This document shows, in pieces, positions 25,362-34,392 of a DNA stretch of 64,000 bases. How positions within the stretch are numbered: the stretch's first letter is position 1; each line of letters begins with the position of its first letter. The notes under the pieces are model-generated. The model was not told where the DNA came from, did not search any database, and saw nothing but the letters and a program-made list of their open reading frames with translations. Both the position numbers and the translations under genes were made by a program. The DNA is from Candidatus Acidiferrales bacterium (GTDB lineage Bacteria; Bacteroidota; Ignavibacteria; Kryptoniales; JAKASW01): assembly GCA_035515795.1 (NCBI GenBank), contig DATJAY010000003.1:186001-250000 (forward strand). The letters are read 5' to 3'.

Positions 25362-26150
25362 ATGGAGTTTCAAGAGAGACGCGGCAAACATATCCTTCTT
25401 TCAAAAGAGATTCCAATCGCTGTAATTTATCTTAATCGTCCTGATGTTCTTAACGCTTTGAATCATGAACTGATGATAGAGCTCACCGGTTGTTTGGAAC
25501 AACTCGACTCCGATGAATCCGTTAAGTGCATCGTCATTACGGGGAATGAAAAGGCATTTGCTGCAGGTGCCGATATAAAAGAAATGGCAGATGCGGACAC
25601 GGTTGAAATGCTGTCGAGAGACGATTTCAGTATATGGGATAAGATCAGAAAAATCAAAAAGCCTTTGATTGCTGCCGTCAGCGGCTTTGCGCTCGGCGGC
25701 GGGTGCGAGCTTGCGATGATGTGCGACATGATTATCGCATCGGAAACGGCGAAGTTTGGCCAGCCTGAAATAAATATCGGCGTCATGCCGGGGGCGGGAG
25801 GAACACAGCGACTTACAAAAAGTGTTGGAAAGTACAAGGCGATGGAATTGGTCTTGACCGGGGAAATGATGGACGCAGAGGACGCAATGCGGCTTGGGTT
25901 GGTAAATAGGGTCGTCCCGGTAGAATTATATCTGGAAGAGGCGAAAAAGTTGGCGAGAGTCATCGCGTCCAAGCCGCCGCTTGCTGTCAGACTTGTGAAG
26001 GAATCAGTCTTGAAGAGTTTCGAGATGCCATTGAGAGAAGGGCTGGAAATGGAAAGGAAGAATTTTTACGCGCTATTCTCGAGCCAAGACCAGAAAGAGG
26101 GTATGAAAGCATTTATCGAAAAAAGAAAACCCCAATGGAAGGGGAAATAA
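25362..26150 (+). CDS. Enoyl-CoA hydratase/isomerase (crotonase family)
   Basis: 262 aa from the ATG at 25362, chosen because GGAGAGAGG lies just upstream and crotonases start here. Oxyanion-hole motifs: AFAAGADIKEM and FALGGGCELAMMCD. Catalytic Glu residues are in GQPEINIGVMPGAGGTQRL, as in true hydratases. The C-terminal F-x-E-K-R-x-P is the family end. The reaction is hydration of trans-2-enoyl-CoA to 3-hydroxyacyl-CoA. It is the first of a run of CoA-metabolism genes, with the pseudouridine synthase between it and a second crotonase. Confidence 0.9.
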   Translation: MEFQERRGKHILLSKEIPIAVIYLNRPDVLNALNHELMIELTGCLEQLDSDESVKCIVITGNEKAFAAGADIKEMADADTVEMLSRDDFSIWDKIRKIKKPLIAAVSGFALGGGCELAMMCDMIIASETAKFGQPEINIGVMPGAGGTQRLTKSVGKYKAMELVLTGEMMDAEDAMRLGLVNRVVPVELYLEEAKKLARVIASKPPLAVRLVKESVLKSFEMPLREGLEMERKNFYALFSSQDQKEGMKAFIEKRKPQWKGK

Positions 26151-26177
26151 TTCATAGCCGGCAAATGATTAAATGAC

Positions 26178-26951
26178 ATGAAACGTAAAATTGATTTTAT
26201 TTTGAAGTCGCACAACGGCTCAATAATCTTTGAGGACGAAAATATTATTGCAATAGACAAGCCCTCTCAGCTCCTCGTTCTTCCCGACAGGTACAATCAA
26301 TCGCTTCACAATTTGTTTCGCTTGCTGAAGGAGGAGTTTGGTCAGATATTCGTCGTGCACAGGATAGACAAAGAGACGAGCGGAGTGATAGTGTTTGCAA
26401 AGAATGCGGAGATGCATGCTGCTCTGAATTCACAGTTTGAGAACAGGGAAGTAGAAAAGACTTACCGCGCGATCACCGTTGGACGGCTGAAGGAAGACCA
26501 TGGAATTATCAGAACCCCTATTTCGGAGAGCCAGAGACATCCGGGCGTCATGAAAATAGATTACAAGCACGGCAAATCGTCCGAAACCGAATATAGCGTG
26601 GTCGAAGGGTTTGACGGATATGCGCTTGTCGAAGTGAGGCCTGCGACCGGCCGGATGCATCAGATCAGGGTACACCTTGCATCGATCGGACTTCCAATCG
26701 TTTGCGACCGCATCTACGGTGACGGGGAGCCATTTTTCCTGTCGCGGGTCAAACCGAAATATTTTTCAGAGGGCGATGAGAAACCGCTTCTTTCAAGAAC
26801 CGCTCTGCACGCTGTATCGATTTCTTTTGTCAATCCTGTGAATAGAGAGCGAGTTTCTTTCACGGCGGAGATGCCGAAAGATATGCGATCCGTCTTAAAC
26901 TACCTGCGTAAATTCAGACCGTTAAGAACAGATGCCATGGTTGCTGCTTGA
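26178..26951 (+). CDS. RluA-family 23S rRNA/tRNA pseudouridine synthase
   Basis: 257 aa. Motif I NIIAIDKPSQLLVLP, motif II VVHRIDKETSGVIVFAKN with catalytic Asp (HRxDxxTSG), then YRAITVGR, the PATGRMHQIRVHLASIGLPIVCDRIYG motif III and HAVSISFVNP. No N-terminal S4 domain, so it is of the short RluA/RluC-like type. It isomerises uridine to pseudouridine in structural RNA. It lies between two crotonase genes; the link looks positional only. Confidence 0.92.
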   Translation: MKRKIDFILKSHNGSIIFEDENIIAIDKPSQLLVLPDRYNQSLHNLFRLLKEEFGQIFVVHRIDKETSGVIVFAKNAEMHAALNSQFENREVEKTYRAITVGRLKEDHGIIRTPISESQRHPGVMKIDYKHGKSSETEYSVVEGFDGYALVEVRPATGRMHQIRVHLASIGLPIVCDRIYGDGEPFFLSRVKPKYFSEGDEKPLLSRTALHAVSISFVNPVNRERVSFTAEMPKDMRSVLNYLRKFRPLRTDAMVAA

Positions 26952-26988
26952 GAGATGCTTAAACCGTTAAAGTGAATTACGAACATTA

Positions 26989-27777
26989 ATGGAAAAGGCT
27001 GCTGATTTCGAAACAATAAGAACAGAAATTAAAGATCACATCGGCAAGTTGACGTTCAACCGGCCCGACTCTCTCAATGCGTTCAACGGAAAAATGACCT
27101 CGGAGATTGGATCTGCACTCAAGAGCTTCTCGGGTGATGAAAATGTTCGATGCGTGGCTATCACCGGAAGCGGCCGCGCATTTTCAGCCGGTCAAGATTT
27201 GAAAGAGGTTTCTCAGGCGACGTCTTTCTCAGATTTACTGAAGCAACGCTATAATCAGATAATCATGCAGATTACGGGAATGCATAAGCCCGTTGTTGCA
27301 TTGATTAACGGGGTCGCAGCCGGCGCGGGGATGAGCGTAGCGCTTGCCTGCGATTTCAAAATAATGAGCCACGATGCAAAGTTTATCCAGTCGTTTGTCA
27401 AAATTGGATTGGTTCCCGATTCCGGTTCATCTTTTTTCCTAATGCGGAGCGTCGGCTATTCGAAGGCGTTCGAGCTTGCAGCACTCGGAGAAGAGGTTTC
27501 CTCAGACGAAGCGTTGGCGCTCGGGATTGTGAATAGAGTTTTTCACGGAGAGAATTTTTTCGATGAATCGCAAAAAATTCTTGAGCGTTTTGCCAACGGC
27601 CCGACAAAGGCTTATTCGCTCATAAAGAAATCACTGAATTTTTCGTCGGGTGCACATCTCGAAAAATGTCTTGAATACGAATCTTATTTGCAGGAAATTG
27701 CTGGGCAGTCAGAAGATGCGAAGGAAGGTATAAAAGCGTTTGTAGACAAGCGGCCGTCGATTTTTAGAGGCAAATAG
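26989..27777 (+). CDS. Enoyl-CoA hydratase/isomerase, PaaG-like
   Basis: 262 aa. Crotonase fold with AFSAGQDLKEVS and GVAAGAGMSVALACDFKIM for the oxyanion hole. FVKIGLVPDSGSSFFL has Asp in place of the second catalytic Glu of hydratases, the pattern of PaaG-type isomerases (1,2-epoxyphenylacetyl-CoA isomerase) and related Δ3,Δ2 isomerases. Ends AFVDKRPSIFRG. The adjacent PaaA-like gene fits a phenylacetyl-CoA-type pathway, but the assignment is by similarity of pattern only. Confidence 0.82.
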   Translation: MEKAADFETIRTEIKDHIGKLTFNRPDSLNAFNGKMTSEIGSALKSFSGDENVRCVAITGSGRAFSAGQDLKEVSQATSFSDLLKQRYNQIIMQITGMHKPVVALINGVAAGAGMSVALACDFKIMSHDAKFIQSFVKIGLVPDSGSSFFLMRSVGYSKAFELAALGEEVSSDEALALGIVNRVFHGENFFDESQKILERFANGPTKAYSLIKKSLNFSSGAHLEKCLEYESYLQEIAGQSEDAKEGIKAFVDKRPSIFRGK

Positions 27778-27841
27778 AGACAGCAAACTATTGCGATCTT
27801 TATGATTTAATTTTTCTTCTGTACTAGGAAGGGAGGATAAG

Positions 27842-28684
27842 ATGGTACAAACATCGAAACTTTCCAATGAGGAACGTGAAAGACGAATGTGGGGAAAAAT
27901 TCGCTCCGGGGAATCGATAGAGAGCGTCGATGAAATGAGCGACGATTATTTTGGTAACTTGACAAACCTCATGCTCCAGCAGGCGGACTCAGAGCTTGCG
28001 GGTGCATTCGGTTATGTACCATGGATCATGCAGGCGCCTACTACAGAAGAGAAGCTCGCCGTTGCAAATATAGTCAAGGATGAAGTGCGTCATGCCAGAG
28101 CGATGTACAGGCTTCTTGAGGACCTCGGCGTCGATGTGGATTCTCACGTCGCCAAGCATGATTACACCTTCAGAGTGGAACTGCAGTCGGACGAATTGAA
28201 AGATAAGCGCGCCGCGGACGACAGGCGGGTAAATATTTTTTACTATCCGATAGACACATGGGCGGATTTCATTATGTTTCAGTTTTGTATGGATCGCGGG
28301 GCAGGTCACCAGCTTGAAGACGTCAGGAAATCTACCTACGGGCCGTGGAGAAGAGAGATCGAGCGCATTTTTAAAGAGGAAATGATGCATGTGAACCATG
28401 GTGATTACTGGGTGAAAAAGCTGGCGCTCGATAAGTCAACTAAAAACGAAGTGCAGACCGCGCTCGATAAATGGTATCCGCGTACCATGAACATTTTTGG
28501 AAAACCGAGGACTCCCAGAAATGAGATTTACAGAAAATACGGACTCAAACGAAGGGATAATGACGATGTCCGCCGGGCATTCCACGACGAAGTGAGATTG
28601 AAATGCAGCGAATGGGGATTGAACCTCCCTGACTGGAAGCCTCAATGGGAGAGAATTGAAGAAGATGGAGTGATCTCAGGCTGA
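27842..28684 (+). CDS. paaA: PaaA-like diiron monooxygenase subunit
   Basis: 280 aa, with GGGAGG upstream of the ATG. It follows the PaaA/PF05138 layout. A first helix has QQADSELAGAFGYVPWI, then VKDEVRHARAMYRLLEDLGV (E-x-x-H iron ligands), NIFYYPIDTWADF, and IFKEEMMHVNHGDYW (E…H ligands). The C-terminus is WYPRTMNIFGKP…WGLNLPDW. PaaA is the catalytic subunit of phenylacetyl-CoA 1,2-epoxidase and normally needs PaaC, PaaB, PaaE. None of these is adjacent, so it may use partners coded elsewhere or be a stand-alone PF05138 relative acting on another acyl-CoA. It overlaps the next start by one base (TGATG). Confidence 0.75.
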   Translation: MVQTSKLSNEERERRMWGKIRSGESIESVDEMSDDYFGNLTNLMLQQADSELAGAFGYVPWIMQAPTTEEKLAVANIVKDEVRHARAMYRLLEDLGVDVDSHVAKHDYTFRVELQSDELKDKRAADDRRVNIFYYPIDTWADFIMFQFCMDRGAGHQLEDVRKSTYGPWRREIERIFKEEMMHVNHGDYWVKKLALDKSTKNEVQTALDKWYPRTMNIFGKPRTPRNEIYRKYGLKRRDNDDVRRAFHDEVRLKCSEWGLNLPDWKPQWERIEEDGVISG

Positions 28685-29889
28685 TGAGAGCGGTAGGTAT
28701 TGCAGGCACCGGCACAATGGGTGTGGGCATTGCCATCTCATTTGCGCGCAGCGGATGGGACGTGCTTCTGTTTGACGTGGAAAAAGAGAACGTCGCTCAC
28801 GCACTTGAAGTAATTAGCAAAGAGTTCCAGCGCGAGGTTGACAAAGGAAGAATAAAAGCCGAAGACGCGCAGGCATCGATTGCCAGAATTCATCCGCGCT
28901 TGGTGCTCGCCGATTTCGCGGAAGCGCATCTCGTTGTCGAAGCGGTAAGTGAGGACATTGCGGTCAAACGGGAACTCTTTGCGAAACTCGATGAGATCTC
29001 AGATCCTTCGGTCCCCCTCACGTCGAACACATCGAGCCTTTCAATTGGAGCGATCGCTCAAAACTGCAAGGGAAGAAACAGGATAGCCGGCCTTCATTTT
29101 TTCAATCCCGCACATAAGATGAAACTTGTCGAAGTTGTTAAAACTGATTTCCTGTCGGAAGAAATCGGCGTTGAGCTTGCACAGATTGTTCGGCAGATCG
29201 GTAAGACCCCCGTATTGGCACGCGACACGCCCGGTTTTGTTGTCAACAGATGCGCGCGACATTTTTATCTTGAGCCTCTTCGTTTTATTTCCGAAAGAGC
29301 CGGCAGTATTGAGGAGATAGATTTTGCGTTTGAGTCTTCAAACTTTCCGATGGGACCGTTCAGGCTCCTCGATCTGGTCGGACTTGACGTGAACCTGCTC
29401 GTTTCCAAATCCATCTACGAACAATTTTTCTTTGAGCCCCGGTTCAGACCGGTGGTTTTGCAGCAGAAGATGATTGAGGCGGGCTTACTCGGCAGGAAAA
29501 CAGGTGAGGGCTTTTATTTTTACAACGGAAAAGGTTCGCGTGCTTCGCTGAAAATAGACCGGCGCGACGTAATTGTCGGTGAAAGCATGCATGAAATGGC
29601 ACGCAAGATATCGGGGAAACTCGAGTTGAAGAATCCATTAAACGACATGCAGCATTTCATTCTTGCACGTACCATCTCCATGATAGTCAATGAGGCATTC
29701 TTCATGCTGGAAGAGGGAGTCGCGGCAGCTGAGGATATTGACCTGGCGATGAAGCTGGGCACAAACTTCCCAAAAGGTCCGCTTGAGCTTGCAGATTCTA
29801 TTGGAAAGTATTTAATTGCAGAGTTCCTTCAAGCCATGCGGCGTGCTTACGGCGACATTTACAGGCCGAGTCTTTTGATGTCAAATTGA
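28684..29889 (+). CDS. 3-hydroxyacyl-CoA dehydrogenase
   Basis: 401 aa starting on the stop of the PaaA-like gene (TGATG). NAD site VGIAGTGTMGVGIAISFARSG, then LVVEAVSEDIAVKRELFAKLD, SNTSSLSIGAIA and the catalytic GLHFFNPAHKMKLVEVV (His…). Two C-terminal dimerisation domains are present (ARDTPGFVVNRCARHFYLEPLRF… and TISMIVNEAFFMLEEGVA…DLAMKLGTNFPKGPLELAD). The two-domain C-terminus matches PaaH/FadB-like proteins. It oxidises 3-hydroxyacyl-CoA to 3-ketoacyl-CoA with NAD. Placed with the crotonases it gives two consecutive β-oxidation steps. Confidence 0.92.
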   Translation: MRAVGIAGTGTMGVGIAISFARSGWDVLLFDVEKENVAHALEVISKEFQREVDKGRIKAEDAQASIARIHPRLVLADFAEAHLVVEAVSEDIAVKRELFAKLDEISDPSVPLTSNTSSLSIGAIAQNCKGRNRIAGLHFFNPAHKMKLVEVVKTDFLSEEIGVELAQIVRQIGKTPVLARDTPGFVVNRCARHFYLEPLRFISERAGSIEEIDFAFESSNFPMGPFRLLDLVGLDVNLLVSKSIYEQFFFEPRFRPVVLQQKMIEAGLLGRKTGEGFYFYNGKGSRASLKIDRRDVIVGESMHEMARKISGKLELKNPLNDMQHFILARTISMIVNEAFFMLEEGVAAAEDIDLAMKLGTNFPKGPLELADSIGKYLIAEFLQAMRRAYGDIYRPSLLMSN

Positions 29890-29908
29890 TAACGAGGAGA
29901 ATTTGTTT

Positions 29909-30445
29909 GTGAACAGGCTATTGATTTTTATTTTTTCTCTTTATTCTCTGTCCGCGGCGGCACAGCCGCAAATTGTGAACTTCAGAGAATTGCAGCAGTT
30001 CCTTCCACAGGCCAATTTTCAAGATTACATCCGCGGGAAAACAGACGGGGAAACATCAACCATGATGGGGTTCACAACTTCGTGGGCATCCGTTATTTAT
30101 TCATCGCACCCGGATTCAAATAAGGCTATGATCTCAATCAAGATCACCGATATGCTTAACATACCGTCATATATGTCTATTCCTCCTTCGAGTTCAACAA
30201 GCCCCAATCAGGCAACCGGGACGGGATACAGGAAAACCGTAAGCTACGGCGGCTTGAGCGTGATTGAAACCTACGACAGCACATTGCATCAGGCAAAGCT
30301 GCAACTTACCGTCGCGACGAGATTCCTTGTTGAGATCAACGGAGACAGCGTCGCCGATTCATCGGTATTGTATTCGTTCCTAGGGAAAACCGATATTGAT
30401 GGCTTGAGGAAAATCGCTGCCGGCGGAGCAGGCGGCCAGAAATGA
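29909..30445 (+). CDS. Exported protein of unknown function
   Basis: 178 aa from GTG at 29909, chosen because GAGGAG lies 9 nt upstream; a TTG six bases earlier is too close to it. Signal peptide with hydrophobic core LLIFIFSLYSLSAAAQ. The mature part has no family I recognise; it has beta-type segments (TTSWASVIYSS, AMISIKITDML, LSVIETYD) and ends in a Gly-rich GGAGGQK. Probably periplasmic. It lies between acyl-CoA genes and a membrane protein. Confidence 0.65.
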   Translation: MNRLLIFIFSLYSLSAAAQPQIVNFRELQQFLPQANFQDYIRGKTDGETSTMMGFTTSWASVIYSSHPDSNKAMISIKITDMLNIPSYMSIPPSSSTSPNQATGTGYRKTVSYGGLSVIETYDSTLHQAKLQLTVATRFLVEINGDSVADSSVLYSFLGKTDIDGLRKIAAGGAGGQK

Positions 30446-30538
30446 TAACGGTATGTTTTCAAAGAACAAACACCCAATCGCAAAAAGACTAATTCCATAA
30501 AAAACACTATTCAAGAATCAATATCAGGGAAGAACTAA

Positions 30539-31024
30539 ATGAACTGGCTTACAATATCATTGTTGTTCCACTTGGTCGGAGTCGGCATGATCTTCACGCT
30601 CCTTTTTGCCGGACCTGTACTCGAATCGAATTTCAGGTGGGAAAATGATCTCAGGATGAAGCTGCACTCCGCGAAACTTCTCCGGAACATCGGTCTGCTC
30701 TCGCCGTTCGGTGCGCTTGTCCTTGTGATCAGCGGGATCGCGAATATGATCGCTCTTGAAATAACTTTCGCAAATCTGTTCGGAAGCCAGGCTTGGCTCG
30801 GCATAAAATTGTTAATCTTCATCGTGCTGCTTGCCATGGGGATGGTGTTGAGTCCGAAGAATGCACGTCAGCGGTTGGCTCTCCTCGAGCATTTGAGCCA
30901 GCCGAATCCGCCTGAAGATATCGATGACAGGATGGATTCCATTAACAAGAGACAGACTATTTTCTTCGTGATCAATTGGGTGCTCGTCCTTATTATTTTG
31001 ATGCTGACGCTGTCGAGGATGTAG
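30539..31024 (+). CDS. Integral membrane protein, unknown function
   Basis: 161 aa, starting at ATG. Four hydrophobic segments: about 5-25 (ISLLFHLVGVGMIFTLLFAGP), 50-72, 80-100 and 140-158. The first contains a His (FHLVGVG), a position sometimes used for haem or copper in CopD/DUF2269-like four-helix proteins, but the similarity is too loose to assign. The stop lies about 30 bp from the start of the DinB gene, so the two are probably co-transcribed. Confidence 0.6.
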   Translation: MNWLTISLLFHLVGVGMIFTLLFAGPVLESNFRWENDLRMKLHSAKLLRNIGLLSPFGALVLVISGIANMIALEITFANLFGSQAWLGIKLLIFIVLLAMGMVLSPKNARQRLALLEHLSQPNPPEDIDDRMDSINKRQTIFFVINWVLVLIILMLTLSRM

Positions 31025-31053
31025 AAAGTCTTATTCGAGAAAGGGATATTTTT

Positions 31054-31530
31054 ATGAAGTCCGTGATTGCCGAATTGATTGGCAAGTATGCCGATCAACC
31101 CGGCAACTTGATTGCCGCGGTCGAGGGCTTGAAGGATTCTGAATTGGATAAACGACTTGGTGAAGGCAAATGGAGCATCAGGCAGCAGGTAAATCACCTG
31201 GCGGATTCCGAAATGAACATGGTGCAGCGGATGAAAAAAATTATCGCGGAAGACACGCCGCTTCTTCCTGCATACGATCAGGATAGATGGGCGGACAGCT
31301 TGTTTTACAGCAAATCATCGGTGGATGATTCGGTCGCACTTTTTTTCATGCTTCGAACTTCCATGACACGCGTATTGAAGAAGATGGGAGACAAGGATTT
31401 TGACAGATGCGGGATCCACACGGAAACCGGGAAAGTGACACTTTTGAGTCTTCTTGAAGACACAGTCGAACACGCCGACCATCATGTGAAAATGATTGGA
31501 AAGATAAAAAGCAAGTTCAAGATCAAGTAA
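31054..31530 (+). CDS. DinB-family protein (putative metal-dependent hydrolase/transferase)
   Basis: 158 aa from the ATG at 31054 (AAAGGG upstream). Four-helix DinB pattern: WSIRQQVNHLADSEMNMVQRMKK with His, and LLEDTVEHADHHVKMIGKI with the H-x-x-H pair, the three His that normally hold a divalent metal. The central DRWADSLFYSK follows the YfiT/DinB plan. Known relatives act as thiol S-transferases or hydrolases; the substrate is unknown. Next gene 8 bp downstream. Confidence 0.82.
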   Translation: MKSVIAELIGKYADQPGNLIAAVEGLKDSELDKRLGEGKWSIRQQVNHLADSEMNMVQRMKKIIAEDTPLLPAYDQDRWADSLFYSKSSVDDSVALFFMLRTSMTRVLKKMGDKDFDRCGIHTETGKVTLLSLLEDTVEHADHHVKMIGKIKSKFKIK

Positions 31531-31538
31531 AACATATC

Positions 31539-33038
31539 ATGCGCGTATATAATCTTTACATCGACGGAAAATTCGTGGAGCCTAAGAACGGCGGGTATGA
31601 TGTAACGTTAAATCCGTTCGATGGGTCGACCATAGCAAAGTTTGCGGTGGCCATGGGCGAAGATGTCAACGAGGCAGTCAGGTCGGCGAGGCGGGCGTAT
31701 GAATCCGGCGTGTGGAGCGAACTCTCTCCGGAGGTGAGAGCGGACTACCTAAAAAAGATAAGCGAAAAAATAAATGACGCCGCAAACGATCTTGTCGAGT
31801 TGGAAGTCCTTGATTCCGGCTCGACGATAAAGAAAGCGAAGGAGGACATAGCATTAAGCGCGCGCGCGTTTAACGTGTTCGGAAAATTGGGCGTGATGAG
31901 CTACGGGTCCGAACTTGCGGAAATATCGAAGCCGGGGCTTGCAAGAAATTTCTTAAGGTATGAACCTGTGGGAGTTGTGGGAGCAATCATACCGTGGAAC
32001 TTTCCGCTCAAGATGGCTGCGTGGAAAATCGGACCGGCCCTCGCCGCCGGGTGTACCGTTATCCTGAAGCCTTCGGAGCTTACTCCTGTTACGGCGATGG
32101 AGCTTGCAAAAATAATTGACGAGGTAGGCTTGCCGCCGGGTGTCGTGAACATAATTCCGGGGTACGGAGCGGAAGCGGGTGAGGCGCTTGTCAGCCACCC
32201 TGACGTGAATAAAATCGCTTTTACCGGCTCCACCGCGGTCGGGAAAAAGATCATGCAGCTTGCCGCCGAGAATTTCAAGCGACTTACGCTGGAGTGCGGC
32301 GGGAAATCAGCTAACATCGTTTTGGACGACGCCGACCTTGAAGTTGCAATCGATGGAAGCATCTACGGAATGTTTTATCACAGCGGCCAGTGCTGTGAGG
32401 CGGCGACTCGCCTTTATGTGCACGAAAAAGTTTACGACGATTTTGTCCCCGCACTTGTTGAGCGATCTAAGAAGATGGTAATCGGAAATCCGATCGAACC
32501 TGCAACCGACATCGGTCCCCTCATTTCGAAAAGGCAGAGAGATCGAGTTCTGGATTACATCGAGGGCGGGAAGAAAAACGGCTTCAAGGTCTTGCTTGGA
32601 GGCGGAATGCCGTCGGCGCCGAAGTTGGCGGGGGGAAATTTCGTCGAGCCGACGATCTTTGCAGATGTCGACAATAAATCTAAAATTGCGCAGGAGGAAA
32701 TTTTCGGGCCGGTTTTAGTCGTGAACAAATTCCGGACCGACGACGAAGCGGTCGAACTGGCAAACGATTCTTCTTACGGATTGGCCGCCGGGGTATGGAG
32801 TAAAGATATTGAGCGAGCCAAAGCGATTGCAGAACGGCTCCAGGCTGGCACAATCTGGATAAACGAGTGGCATCTGCTCAACGAGCGCGTGCCGTTCGGC
32901 GGTTACAAGCAAAGCGGGATCGGAAGGGAGTTTGGCAGAATCGGGCTGGAAGAATATTTGGAGGTTAAACACATCTATGTCGATGATGGTGTGCCACGGG
33001 AAAAGAGAGCGTGGTACGATGTTGTGGTGCCGAAATAA
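31539..33038 (+). CDS. Aldehyde dehydrogenase (NAD-dependent family)
   Basis: 499 aa. N-terminal YIDGKFVEPKNGG, then GAIIPWNFPLKMAAWKIGPALAAG and TVILKPSELTP (Rossmann region), FTGSTAVGKK, catalytic Glu in LECGGKSANIV, catalytic Cys in YHSGQCCEAATRLYV, EEIFGPVLVV and PFGGYKQSGIGREFG. The length and motifs fit the betaine-aldehyde/phenylacetaldehyde dehydrogenase group. It would supply or remove an acid/aldehyde next to the acyl-CoA genes; the actual aldehyde is not predictable from sequence alone. Confidence 0.93.
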   Translation: MRVYNLYIDGKFVEPKNGGYDVTLNPFDGSTIAKFAVAMGEDVNEAVRSARRAYESGVWSELSPEVRADYLKKISEKINDAANDLVELEVLDSGSTIKKAKEDIALSARAFNVFGKLGVMSYGSELAEISKPGLARNFLRYEPVGVVGAIIPWNFPLKMAAWKIGPALAAGCTVILKPSELTPVTAMELAKIIDEVGLPPGVVNIIPGYGAEAGEALVSHPDVNKIAFTGSTAVGKKIMQLAAENFKRLTLECGGKSANIVLDDADLEVAIDGSIYGMFYHSGQCCEAATRLYVHEKVYDDFVPALVERSKKMVIGNPIEPATDIGPLISKRQRDRVLDYIEGGKKNGFKVLLGGGMPSAPKLAGGNFVEPTIFADVDNKSKIAQEEIFGPVLVVNKFRTDDEAVELANDSSYGLAAGVWSKDIERAKAIAERLQAGTIWINEWHLLNERVPFGGYKQSGIGREFGRIGLEEYLEVKHIYVDDGVPREKRAWYDVVVPK

Positions 33039-33216
33039 AAGATAGGGGCGAGTCCAAAGATGGATCCCTATCTCAATTGTTCTTCCCTCTTCAGCTTCTG
33101 TGGTATCCTGAATGGAACAATTTTTATTTTATTATTCCGGGATTTCATCAAACTTCATCCATCTTATTCCACGTGCAACATAATGCGGCGCAATAACTTT
33201 GCGCGTCGGTGTCTTT

Positions 33217-34236
33217 TCATCCCACTTTCACTACGACTTTCCCGGTTGTTCCTCCCGCCTGGAATGTCCTTACCGCATCCTTAAGTTTTTCGAATGGAAA
33301 TACTTTTCCAACGTAAGGCCTGTTTAGGTTAAGCGCCTGAAGCTCGCCCAGCAACTTCATCCACAAATCGTAGCGCTCGTAAAGCCAAATTAAGTTGAAT
33401 CCCAGGACAGATTTGTTGGATTCGATGAGAGTCAACGTCTGATACCGGGGCATCGTGATGAACTTGACCGCGAGCTTGAAGTAATTGGGACGCGGGCCGG
33501 GTGATGCGAATTGTGAGAGCCCGTAAGCAACCAATCTTCCCGTCGTCGCCAGGAAATCGAAGCTGATCTTCTGAACTTTTCCCCCGATTGAGTCGAGTAC
33601 GAGGTCGAGCTGTCTTCCCTTGAGACGGTTTGCGATTTCGCTTTTGAAATTTCTATCTCTGACTATGATGCCGTCGTATCCTTCCGACTTCAACAATTCG
33701 ATCTTCGACGGGCTTCCGATTGTGCCGATGGTATATGCCGAAAATTTCTTCGCGATCCGGTTCGCGTAGATTCCGACTCCGCCGGCCGCACTGTGTATGA
33801 GCACCGTCTGATTCTCTTTTATGTTCCCCAGCGGGACGAGCGCATAATATGCTGTCAATGCCTGAACGATGAACGATGCGCCTTCCTCGAACGACCAGTC
33901 GTCCGGAAGTTTCAAGACGTACCTGTGGTCGATGTTTAAGTGCGTCGTGTAAGATCCGAATCGGATCGATCCCATTATCCTGTCACCGACTTTTACACTT
34001 GACGCGTCTTTGCCTTTCTCGATGACGATCCCGCTGAACTCGAGTCCGGGAATGAAATCTCTTTTCGGAGCCGCTCTGTACAATCCGAGGATTGAAAACA
34101 CATCGGCGAAATTCAGCCCGATCGCCTTCACTTCGACACAAACCTCGTTGTCGGCGGGGCGCGGGATTTCTTCTTCGACTAACTTTAGATTATTCAGTGA
34201 TCCGACTTTGGAGATTCTGTATGATTTTCGTTTCAT
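33217..34236 (-). CDS. Quinone-oxidoreductase-like MDR protein (VAT1-type)
   Basis: 339 aa. Zinc-free medium-chain dehydrogenase/reductase: GLNFADVFSILGLY, FIPGLEFSGIVIEKG, GDRIMGSIRFGSYTTH, FIVQALTAYYALVPLG, NADPH motif VLIHSAAGGVGIYANRIAKK, DLVLDSIGG, and C-terminal GGTTGKVVVKVG. There are no structural zinc cysteines. The overall run with a long YFKLAVKFITMP insert is like VAT1 and crotonyl-CoA/quinone reductases. It reduces an enone or quinone with NADPH. It is convergent with the aldehyde dehydrogenase gene. Confidence 0.88.
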   Translation of the reverse strand: MKRKSYRISKVGSLNNLKLVEEEIPRPADNEVCVEVKAIGLNFADVFSILGLYRAAPKRDFIPGLEFSGIVIEKGKDASSVKVGDRIMGSIRFGSYTTHLNIDHRYVLKLPDDWSFEEGASFIVQALTAYYALVPLGNIKENQTVLIHSAAGGVGIYANRIAKKFSAYTIGTIGSPSKIELLKSEGYDGIIVRDRNFKSEIANRLKGRQLDLVLDSIGGKVQKISFDFLATTGRLVAYGLSQFASPGPRPNYFKLAVKFITMPRYQTLTLIESNKSVLGFNLIWLYERYDLWMKLLGELQALNLNRPYVGKVFPFEKLKDAVRTFQAGGTTGKVVVKVG

Positions 34237-34392
34237 GAGACTCCCGGACTGGTTTTTGGAAAACAGCTTCTTATGAAACTATAAGCCGCATAGTTTAAAA
34301 TCAATTTCTTTCATGAATTCAGTATCGTATTCCGAATAAAATAGCATCGGGGGTTGCTTAACTCGGCTGCAAGGATTTAACTTAGTCGGGAA

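Noticed and set aside
31901-32362. Minus-strand frame inside the aldehyde dehydrogenase
   Set aside because: Antisense shadow of conserved catalytic regions of the enzyme.
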